Shown piece after piece: positions 1 to 64,000 of a stretch of DNA of 64,000 nucleotides. The notes beneath the pieces were generated by a model. It worked only from the letters and a program-made list of their open reading frames with translations. It was not told the origin of the DNA and ran no database searches. Where the stretch lies: NCBI GenBank assembly GCA_009731375.1, contig BJOX01000001.1, positions 221,987-285,986 of the forward strand, in the 5' to 3' direction. The stretch's first letter is position 1, and every line of letters starts with the position of its first letter. Source of the stretch: Paulinella micropora. Its lineage: Eukaryota; Cercozoa; Imbricatea; Euglyphida. A program made the position numbers and the translations under genes.

Positions 1-166
1 ATACATACATACATACATACATGCATACATACATACATACATACATATATATATATATGTATATGTATATATATATGTAAATCCAATTTGCTTTCCTGGA
101 TTGTATTATCATGCACCTACCAGACATACATACATACATATATACATACATAAATAACATACATAC

Positions 167-245
<79 letters not shown>

Positions 246-335
246 GCTTTCCTGGATTGGTTTATCATGCACCTACCAGACATACATACATACATACATA
301 CATACATGCATACATACATACATACATACATATTA

Positions 336-366
<31 letters not shown>

Positions 367-633
367 AAATCCAAGTTGCTTTCCTGGATTGTATTATCAT
401 GCACCTACCAGACATTACATACATAACATAGATACATACATACGTACATACGTACGTACATACATACATACATTACATTACGTTACATTACATACACACA
501 CACATACATACATACATACATACATACATACATACATACATACATACATGACATGCATGCTTACATACATGCAAGCATGCATGCATCCATGCATGCATCC
601 ATGCATCCATGCATGCATGCATGCATGCATGCA

Positions 634-667
<34 letters not shown>

Positions 668-690
668 CATCATCATAATCATCCTCATCA
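1..690. repeat. (ACAT)n array with three ~40-bp modules
   Basis: GCTTTCCTGGATT...CACCTACCAGACAT occurs near 84, 246 and 379. On the minus strand it carries a caatccag acceptor and a CTG|gtaggt donor, so it may be another exon-edge module of an unseen gene. Confidence 0.85.
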
Positions 691-1490
691 TCATCATTCC
701 ATCCTGCTTCTTTCTTCTTGCTTCTTCCTTCCTTTGTCCTTTCCTTCTCTCTCTTTCTTCTTCCAGCCTCTGCTTCTTGCTCCTTCCTTCTTCACCTTTC
801 TTTCTCTTCCTTCTTCCAGCCTTCTTCTTCCTTCGTGCTTCTTCCTTCGTCCTTCCTTCTCTCTCTTTCTTCTTCCAGCCTGTGCTTCTTGCTTCTTCCT
901 CCGTCCTTCCTTCTCTCTCTTTCTTCTTCCAGCCTCTGCTTCTTCCCTCTTCCTTCTTCACTTTCTTTCTCTTCCTTCTTCCAGCCTTCTTCCTTCCTGC
1001 TTCTTCCTTCGTCCTTCCTTCTCTCTCTTTCTTCCTCCAGCCTCTGCTTCTTCCTTCGCCCTTCCTTCTCTCTCTTTCTTCTTCCAGCCTCTGCTTCTTG
1101 CTTCTTCCTTCGTCCTTCCTTCTCTCTTTCTTCTTGCAGCCTCTGCTTCTTCTTCCTTCTTCCTTCTTCCCCCTTCTCTTCCTTCTTCCAGCCTGCTTCT
1201 TCCTTCCTGCTTCTTCCTTCGTCCTTCTTTCTCTTTCTTCTTCCAGCCTCTGCTTCTTCTTCCTTCTTCCTTCTTCCCCCTTCTCTTCTTTCTCCTGCTT
1301 CTTTCTTCTTGCTTCTTCCTTCGTCCTTCCTTCTTTCTCTTTCTTTCCAGCCTGCTTCTTGCTTCTTCTCTGCCCCCTTCTTTCTCTTTCATCTTCCAGC
1401 CTCTGCTTCTTCCTCCTTCTTGATTTTTCCTGTTTCCTTCTCATTCTTTCTTCCTTCTTCCTTCCTTCGTCCTCCTTTCCCCTTCTCCAT
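691..1490. repeat. Polypyrimidine minisatellite (CTTCCTTCTTCC...)
   Basis: 800 bases of pyrimidine on the plus strand with a recurring CAGCCTCTGCTTCTTG block. Long frames are repeat translation. Confidence 0.93.
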
Positions 1491-1524
1491 CAACGCGTGG
1501 AAGTTAGGAGCAGGGTTATTGGTA

Positions 1525-1543
1525 GGGTATACATATAATGTAC

Positions 1544-1587
<44 letters not shown>

Positions 1588-1657
1588 CTATATGTATATG
1601 TATATGTATATGCATATGTATATGTATATGTATATGTATATGCATATGTATATGTAT

Positions 1658-1718
<61 letters not shown>

Positions 1719-1819
1719 GATGTTACCGATATGCTTTGAAAATCAATCTGCAAACACACACACACACACAGATCGATACTATCTCACTCAAAAACAATCT
1801 ACCTACCGACCTTTCTATC

Positions 1820-1916
<97 letters not shown>

Positions 1917-1924
1917 GTCTCTCG

Positions 1925-1955
<31 letters not shown>

Positions 1956-1976
1956 CATCTATCCATCTATCCATCC

Positions 1977-2035
<59 letters not shown>

Positions 2036-2209
2036 CATCCATCTGTCCATCCATCTATCAATCCATCTATCCATCCATCCATATCCATCCATCCATATCC
2101 ATCCATCCATATCCATCCATCAATATCCATCCATCCATATCCATCCATCTATCCATCCATCCATCCATCCATCCATCCATCCATCCATCCATCCATATCT
2201 ATCCATCCA

Positions 2210-2300
<91 letters not shown>

Positions 2301-2347
2301 ATATCTATCTATATATCTATCTATCTATTTGTCTATCTATTTGTCTG

Positions 2348-2384
<37 letters not shown>

Positions 2385-2402
2385 TTATCTATCCATCTAT
2401 CC

Positions 2403-2482
<80 letters not shown>
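1525..2482. repeat. (GTATAT)n, (CA)n and (CTAT/CCAT)n
   Basis: Simple repeats throughout. Confidence 0.95.
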
Positions 2483-2700
2483 GACATTTTTCAGGTACTA
2501 ACACGGTGTGGTTGATTTGACAGACTCCATCTTCTCTCTATCTTCTGTCTATTGTCAACTATCTATCTTCTATCTATCATTCATCGGCTTACGTGGTTGT
2601 GAATCTAATCTAATATATATATATATATATATCATTTATCTTACGTGGTTGTGGTTGATTTTTGACACACCAATCATTATACCCGCACCTACATCCTGCG
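2483..2700. other. Short unique stretch with a duplicated TTACGTGGTTGTG
   Basis: AT-rich sequence with the 13-mer at 2,590 and 2,641; no gene seen. Confidence 0.5.
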
Positions 2701-2802
2701 GAGAGATAGATAGATAGATAGATAGACAGACAGATAGATAGATAGATAGATAGATAGATTGATTGATTCAGAGAGAGAGAGAGAGAGAGAGAGAAAGAAC
2801 GA

Positions 2803-2833
<31 letters not shown>

Positions 2834-2976
2834 CGAGCGAGCGAGCGAGCGCGCGAGAGAGAGAGAGAGAGAGAGGGAGGGAGGGAGGGAGGGAGAGAGA
2901 GAGAAAGAAAGAGAGAGAGAGAGAAAGAGAGAGAGACCGAGTTGTTCTCTGACAGCAAAGCCAGCCCGTCTAAAAC

Positions 2977-3020
<44 letters not shown>

Positions 3021-3050
3021 CAATACTACTACTACTACTACTACTACTAC

Positions 3051-3093
<43 letters not shown>

Positions 3094-3153
3094 CTAAACA
3101 ATAATAATAATAATAACAATAATTCTAATAATCATAATAATAATAACAATAAT

Positions 3154-3188
<35 letters not shown>

Positions 3189-3226
3189 GTAATAATAATA
3201 ATAATAATAACAATAATATAATAAAA

Positions 3227-3274
<48 letters not shown>
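2701..3274. repeat. (GATA)n, (GA/GAAA/GGGA)n, (TAA)n/(ACT)n
   Basis: Simple repeats; the TAA run is partly the SINE tail. Confidence 0.95.
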
Positions 3275-3276
<2 letters not shown>

Positions 3277-3346
3277 GTGCTTCTCTGTCAATGGCTGATG
3301 CATTTCTGCACATGCGCCTCCATCGTCTCACCCGTGAGGGGAGTAC
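3275..3346 (-). mobile_element. SINE 3' end with TTA tail, cut by gap
   Basis: Same 3' body as the 19-kb SINE (gtactcccctcacgggtgag ... gagaagcac), with (TTA)n beyond. Confidence 0.88.
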
Positions 3347-3880
3347 NNNNNNNNNNNNNNNNNNNNNNNNNNNNNNNNNNNNNNNNNNNNNNNNNNNNNN
3401 NNNNNNNNNNNNNNNNNNNNNNNNNNNNNNNNNNNNNNNNNNNNNNNNNNNNNNNNNNNNNNNNNNNNNNNNNNNNNNNNNNNNNNNNNNNNNNNNNNNN
3501 NNNNNNNNNNNNNNNNNNNNNNNNNNNNNNNNNNNNNNNNNNNNNNNNNNNNNNNNNNNNNNNNNNNNNNNNNNNNNNNNNNNNNNNNNNNNNNNNNNNN
3601 NNNNNNNNNNNNNNNNNNNNNNNNNNNNNNNNNNNNNNNNNNNNNNNNNNNNNNNNNNNNNNNNNNNNNNNNNNNNNNNNNNNNNNNNNNNNNNNNNNNN
3701 NNNNNNNNNNNNNNNNNNNNNNNNNNNNNNNNNNNNNNNNNNNNNNNNNNNNNNNNNNNNNNNNNNNNNNNNNNNNNNNNNNNNNNNNNNNNNNNNNNNN
3801 NNNNNNNNNNNNNNNNNNNNNNNNNNNNNNNNNNNNNNNNNNNNNNNNNNNNNNNNNNNNNNNNNNNNNNNNNNNNNNNN
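3347..3880. other. Assembly gap (N)
   Basis: Run of N. Confidence 1.
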
Positions 3881-3975
3881 CTACAAATGATTGATCTTCC
3901 CCGCGTGAGAGCTCCACGAGACTGGGTAGGTCCCGCATGGAGGTACTCACAGGGGTAGCAGACATTTCATGCGGT
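3881..3975 (-). CDS. Possible exon(s), truncated by gap
   Basis: Minus-strand acceptor ggcag, then an open frame P-H-E-M-S-A-T-P with a consensus donor gtgagt at 3,951. Reading through instead gives SMRDLPSLVELSRGEDQSFV up to the N gap. This could be a further tail exon of the receptor or unrelated. No family recognised. Confidence 0.3.
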
Positions 3976-4094
3976 CTGCCAGCGCATGAGGACGTTTTGT
4001 GGTAAGTATCTGGGACGCCTCGAAACCCGTCACCACCCCTAGATCGCGGAATGTAAATACCCCTTTGATCCCACGTGGTGTATGTCTTATTAAA

Positions 4095-4272
4095 AACAAC
4101 ACAACGACATGGCCTCGGAACCAACACAACAACATAGCCTCGGAACCCACATCGACATAGCCTCGGAACCCACACAACAACAGAGCCTCGGAACCAACAC
4201 AACAACATAGCCTCGGAACCAACACAACAACATAGCCTCGGAGCCAACACAACGACATAGCCTCGAAACCAG
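4095..4272. repeat. 25-bp minisatellite, ~7 units
   Basis: Unit AACACAACAACATAGCCTCGGAACC. 25 is not a multiple of 3, so each unit shifts frame and all frames look open; not coding. Confidence 0.92.
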
Positions 4273-4327
4273 TGGGAAGACCCAACCACCTCCTCTTCCC
4301 GTGGGGTGCCATACTGTGCACCCCTCC

Positions 4328-4369
<42 letters not shown>

Positions 4370-4469
4370 GTAATAATTATAATATTGTTCTAGATAAATA
4401 CAGAGATAGATAGATAGGTAGGTAGGTAGGTAGGTAGGTAGGTGGGTAGGCAGGTAGGTAGACAGGTAG

Positions 4470-4519
<50 letters not shown>

Positions 4520-4520
4520 T

Positions 4521-4942
4521 TGAGATGTCGACTAATGTCAGAAAAAAGGAGCTTCTGATTTCGTCAACCAAGGAAGTCTGTGGGTAAAGTATTAACCCGA
4601 TGCCCAGCTAAGCCGTGATGTTTGCACGGAAGGGACTGATACAGGCGATACCAAAGCTCCCTAGTACCAGGCGGGGCCAGGGCTCGTTCCATAAGCGCCC
4701 CTTGCAGAACGAGCTCCCACCTCCATTACAGAGGACCCAGTAAGCAGATGGAGTTTCGAGACTGTTCGACAGTCTAGTATAAACCGACAGAGCACTGTGG
4801 GTTTTATTCCGGGTTCAACAAGCGAGAAAGGGCACTCTGAGGGAACAGGATTGTGCTTCCCGTCGCTATTTCGGCATGTCACTTATAGGCGTATGGCTAG
4901 GCACACATAAGGCACCCCACCACGGGCCCAGCACAACCACAC
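4521..4942 (+). repeat. RepA copy 1 (3'-truncated)
   Basis: Dispersed 545-bp unit, taken as forward when it reads tcgactaatgtcag...; GATA tracts on both sides. Confidence 0.9.
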
Positions 4943-4975
<33 letters not shown>

Positions 4976-5026
4976 CCGTTGCTGGTAGAGCGCGTGGCAC
5001 TATCTATCCATCTATCTATCTATCTA

Positions 5027-5144
<118 letters not shown>

Positions 5145-5164
5145 CTCTCTCTCTCTCTCTCTCA

Positions 5165-5586
5165 NNNNNNNNNNNNNNNNNNNNNNNNNNNNNNNNNNNN
5201 NNNNNNNNNNNNNNNNNNNNNNNNNNNNNNNNNNNNNNNNNNNNNNNNNNNNNNNNNNNNNNNNNNNNNNNNNNNNNNNNNNNNNNNNNNNNNNNNNNNN
5301 NNNNNNNNNNNNNNNNNNNNNNNNNNNNNNNNNNNNNNNNNNNNNNNNNNNNNNNNNNNNNNNNNNNNNNNNNNNNNNNNNNNNNNNNNNNNNNNNNNNN
5401 NNNNNNNNNNNNNNNNNNNNNNNNNNNNNNNNNNNNNNNNNNNNNNNNNNNNNNNNNNNNNNNNNNNNNNNNNNNNNNNNNNNNNNNNNNNNNNNNNNNN
5501 NNNNNNNNNNNNNNNNNNNNNNNNNNNNNNNNNNNNNNNNNNNNNNNNNNNNNNNNNNNNNNNNNNNNNNNNNNNNNNNNNNNNNN
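5165..5586. other. Assembly gap (N)
   Basis: Run of N between (CT)n and (GGGA)n. Confidence 1.
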
Positions 5587-5814
5587 GGGAGGGAGGGAGG
5601 GAGTGTGTGTGTGTGTGTGTGTTTGTGTGTTTGTGTTTGTGTGTGTGTGTGTATACAAACATGCATACATAAATACATATGTTGTAATGTGGACCTGTAC
5701 GGTCGCATCGCCAGGTGGTTGCCCACTTTCTGGTTCACTATTATTTCCTAACACAGATATAAATAGATAGAGATCTTGTAACTTGTGTCAGCGCGGAATA
5801 GATAGATAGATAGT

Positions 5815-5847
<33 letters not shown>

Positions 5848-5890
5848 GTAACCGGAGACATGGAGCATCGACATAGATAGATAGATAGAT

Positions 5891-6437
5891 GAGATATCGA
5901 CTAATGTCAGAAAAAAGGAGCTTCTGATTTCGTCAACCAAGGAAGTCTGTGGGTAAAGTATTAACCCGATGCCCAGCTAAGCCGTGATGTTTGCACGGAA
6001 GGGACTGATACAGGCGATACCAAAGCTCCCTAGTACCAGGCGGGGCCAGGGCTCGTTCCATAAGCGCCCCTTGCAGAACGAGCTCCCACCTCCATTACAG
6101 AGGACCCAGTAAGCAGATGGAGTTTCGAGACTGTTCGACAGTCTAGTATAAACCGACAGAGCACTGTGGGTTTTATTCCGGGCTCAACAAGCGAGAAAGG
6201 GCACCCTGAGGGAACAGGATTGTGCTTCCCGTCGCTATTTCGGCATGTGACTTATAGGCGTATGGCTAGGCACACATAAGGCACCCCACCACGGGCCCAG
6301 CACACCCACACCATCCCCTAATTCTCTGTCTGTCGACAGATGGCACCCATTTCAAAAAACCAAGCCCAAGGGAGGGTCAGTGACACCTCAAGTGGCCTTG
6401 GTTCACTCCGTGGAGTAAGTGATGAGATCAACTGATG

Positions 6438-6438
<1 letters not shown>
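5891..6438 (+). repeat. RepA copy 2 (full length)
   Basis: Complete unit from gagatatcgac to gatcaactgatgaga, flanked by GATA. Confidence 0.92.
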
Positions 6439-6439
<1 letters not shown>

Positions 6440-6468
<29 letters not shown>

Positions 6469-6775
6469 GAGATGGATCACTTTTGCCATCTACGCTACTG
6501 CGTCTCTGATTGGCGTTCACTTCGGACACAACATGAGACCTATAGATAATCGTAGATAGATAGATAGTAGGTAGATAGATAGATAGATAGATAGGTAGGT
6601 AGATAGATAGATAGATAGATAGATGGATAGATGGATAGATGAGAAGAGAGAGAGAGAGAGAGACAGATAGATAGATAGTTAGGTAGGTAGGAAGGTAGGT
6701 AGGTCGATATATATAAATAAATAAATAAATATATAATCGTAGATAGATAGATAGGTAGGTAGGTAGGTAGGTAGG

Positions 6776-6824
<49 letters not shown>

Positions 6825-6978
6825 GGATAGATAGATGAGAAGGAGAGAGAGAGAGAGAGACAGGACATATAGATAGATAGATAGGTAGGTAGGAAGGTAG
6901 GTAGGTCGATATATATATATATAAATATAAATATAAATATATATATATATTAATATAGATATAGATATAGATATAGAT

Positions 6979-7010
<32 letters not shown>

Positions 7011-7039
7011 GTAGATAGGTAGATAGGTAGGCAGGTAGG

Positions 7040-7081
<42 letters not shown>

Positions 7082-7142
7082 CTTCCCTAACCTGTCTGAA
7101 TGGTAGCTCGTAGATAGGTAGATAGATGGGTAGATAGATGGG

Positions 7143-7177
<35 letters not shown>

Positions 7178-7211
7178 GTAGATAGATAGATAGATAGATA
7201 TGGATAGATAA

Positions 7212-7245
<34 letters not shown>

Positions 7246-7263
7246 AGTAGATAGATAGATAAG

Positions 7264-7299
<36 letters not shown>

Positions 7300-7385
7300 C
7301 AGATAGATAGACAGATAGATAGACAGATAGATAGACAGATAGATAGACAGATAGATAGACAGATAGATAGACAGATAGACCCATC
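6440..7385. repeat. (GATA/GGTA/GACA)n array
   Basis: GATA with GGTA and ATATA interruptions; no gene. Confidence 0.97.
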
Positions 7386-7494
7386 GTGTTGTGTAGAGCG
7401 GTAGCTTGACTCATGTTGGCCCGCCGCTGGTAGAATCACCTGAAACAGTCATGATGGTCATGATAATGATGGTGGTGGTAATGGCCGAGCTGAG

Positions 7495-7496
<2 letters not shown>

Positions 7497-7547
<51 letters not shown>

Positions 7548-7617
7548 CNNNNNNNNNNNNNNNNNNNNNNNNNNNNNNNNNNNNNNNNNNNNNNNNNNNC
7601 CCCCCCCCCCCCCCCCC
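7497..7617. repeat. Poly-C tract interrupted by a gap
   Basis: About 45 C before and 18 C after the gap at 7,549-7,599. Confidence 0.9.
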
Positions 7618-7679
7618 TTCCCCGTCGACAGGGTACGTTCAATTGCCGGAGGTGCCAGCAGAACGCAAGTGTCAGCTCC

Positions 7680-7990
7680 GGTGGCACAAAAACCTAAAAT
7701 ATCTGGTTTTTGTGCCACCCGGCACCAAAACTTTTGGATTTCCGAGAGCTCACCGAGAGGTGTCGGCAAACATCAGCCTCAAACTCCCACTGGTGTGCGC
7801 AAACGGCGCCTGGTGGCGCAAAAACCAGAATTTTCTGGCTTTACGCCACTCGGCAGCACAATTTTGTATATTTTCGAAGAGAGCTCATCAAGAAATGTAA
7901 GATACATCAAATATCAGCCGCTAAATCCCTCTGGTGTGCGCAAACGGCGCCTGGTGGCACAAAGACCTCAATTCTGGTTTGCGTGCCACC
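7680..7990. repeat. Three tandem hairpins
   Basis: 7,680-7,719 has a perfect 15-bp stem (GGTGGCACAAAAACC) with a 10-nt loop; 7,811-7,850 and 7,952-7,990 are similar but imperfect. Spacing ~130-140 bp. Surrounded by GTCGAC-containing sequence also repeated at 7,622 and 8,063. Confidence 0.85.
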
Positions 7991-8109
7991 CGCGACCAAA
8001 ACTGGTACGTACAATTGCAGGGCTTGGGCTCCCGGGGGCAGGGCCCCCCGGGATTCCCTTCCCCGTCGACGGGGTGCGTTCAATTGCTGGAGGTACCGGC
8101 GAGTACCCC

Positions 8110-8650
8110 CCAAAAAACAAGGAGTTTTGGCATTCAGGACACTCCACTAACGCAAATATTTGCGTCAATTCCAAAAAAATTATATCAACATCAACATCGA
8201 GTCTGCGGCTAGCCACCCTGTCAACATGAACTCCCAACTCCTCCTGGTTCACACAAACCATGATTTATTCCGACGGGGATGCAGAAAGTGGGCTTAAAAC
8301 CCAAGGAATTTTCGCATTCAGGACCCCTAACGAAAATATTTGCGTGAATTCCAAACAAATTGTATCAGCATCAACATTGAGTCTGGGGCTAGCCACCCTG
8401 CCAATATGAGCTCCCAACTCCTCCTGGTTCACACAAACCATGACTTATTCCGACGGGGATGCAGAAAATAGGCTAAAAAAACAAGGAATTTTGGCATTCA
8501 GGACACTCCCCTCACGCAAATATTTGCGTGAATTCCAAAGAAATTATATCAGCATCAACATCGAGTCTGAGGCTAGACATCCTGCAAATGTGAGCTCCCA
8601 ACTCCTCCTGTTTCCCACAAACCATGATTTATTGCGACAGGGGTGCGGAA
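8110..8650. repeat. ~182-bp tandem repeat, three units, with central palindromes
   Basis: gcattcagg recurs at 8,130, 8,314 and 8,494. Units 1 and 3 carry perfect palindromes at 8,150-8,165 and 8,513-8,530 (CACGCAAATATTTGCGTG). Confidence 0.9.
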
Positions 8651-8663
8651 ATGCGGGATTCTT

Positions 8664-8688
8664 GGGGGGTGGGGGGGTGGGTGGGGGG
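8664..8688 (+). other. G-quadruplex motif
   Basis: Four G runs (6, 7, 3 and 6) separated by single T bases, followed by C-rich sequence that could instead pair with it. Confidence 0.8.
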
Positions 8689-8839
8689 CACACAATTTCC
8701 GAATTTCCCTCCCCCCAACCCCCATCCCCTACTCCCAACACCTTTCAGGGATAATTATAATGATGATAATAATAATTAAGATAAGAACACGATATAATTG
8801 TATAATTTGTGATTAACAGGTCATGGGGATACAAACAAC

Positions 8840-8937
8840 TGCAAGAAGAAGAAGAAGAAGAAGAAGAAGAAGAAGAAGAAGAAGAAGAAGAAGAAGAAGA
8901 CGAAGAAGACGAAGAAGACGAAGAAGACGAAGAAGAC

Positions 8938-9000
<63 letters not shown>

Positions 9001-9106
9001 GAAGGTTGAAGAAGAAGAAGAAGAAGGAGAAGAAGAAGAAGAAGAAGAAGAAGAAGAAGAAGACGACGACGAAGAAGCAGCAGCAGCAGCAGCAGCAGAA
9101 GAAGAA

Positions 9107-9142
<36 letters not shown>

Positions 9143-9215
9143 ACATAGATAAGATATGCATGTATGTATGTATGTATGTATGTATGTATATATGTATGTA
9201 TGTATGTATGTATGC
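8840..9215. repeat. (GAA)n, (TAA)n, (CAG)n and (ATGT)n
   Basis: Trinucleotide tracts next to exon 47's donor. Confidence 0.95.
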
Positions 9216-9222
9216 GTGTCAC

Positions 9223-63934
<54,712 letters not shown>

Positions 63935-64000
63935 CTATAACGAAATATACATACAATACATGATATATATATATATAATAAAGGGGTGGGGGGGGGGGGG

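Noticed and set aside
1736-2515. Long frames of IYLS, HTYI, MYVC and similar repeats throughout the window
   Set aside because: They are translations of GATA/TATC and ACAT/ATGT microsatellites, whose periods keep all frames open; none shows composition or motifs of a protein.

Overview
The window is a microsatellite-saturated stretch of a eukaryotic nuclear genome, in scaffolded short-read style with 14 N gaps. By eye, well over half of the bases are simple repeats (GATA/TATC, ACAT/ATGT, ATA, GAT, AAC, purine tracts). Almost every long open frame is repeat translation and not a gene. Spliceosomal introns with GT donors and AG acceptors, very short exons and the protein families found suggest a unicellular eukaryote. 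From memory, the Cys-rich NG-x-P-x-TG / CxxC-x-x-G-[YF]H module and soluble-type FG-GAP propellers are common in dinoflagellates, haptophytes and similar algae. All introns seen use GT, so I do not assign a lineage.

The main result is one giant minus-strand gene, rebuilt by eye from about 47 exons of 15-127 nt between 63,934 and 9,223. It has about 2.8 kb of coding sequence in 54.7 kb; its 5' end lies beyond position 64,000. Splice phases agree at every junction except one (exon 20 to 21). The protein reads: Cys-rich modules (exons 1-7), a seven-bladed FG-GAP beta-propeller (exons 8-28), a Ser/Thr/Pro-rich stalk (29-31), a seven-helix bundle resembling class C GPCRs (32-45, with R-x-x-P-x-x-[FY]N-[DE]-A-K before TM6 and FVPRL ending TM7), and a short tail (46-47). 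This is a plausible cell-surface receptor with a propeller ectodomain in place of a Venus flytrap.

A second result is structural. Most exons are accompanied by one to nine truncated copies of themselves, separated by microsatellite. Copies upstream of an exon keep its acceptor and 5' end; copies downstream keep its 3' end and donor. The introns therefore look built from tandem units of [exon edge + splice site + microsatellite]. This gives the gene dozens of decoy splice sites.

Other layers are a 545-bp unit (RepA) with about a dozen copies embedded in GATA tracts, a second dispersed repeat (RepB), four foldback (MITE-like) families (FB1-FB4), a tRNA-derived SINE with a TTA tail, several minisatellites, and palindromic or G-quadruplex-prone DNA at 7.6-8.7 kb. 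Below 9.2 kb only repeats and one doubtful exon-like stretch (3,881-3,975) are seen. No convincing gene was found on the plus strand.
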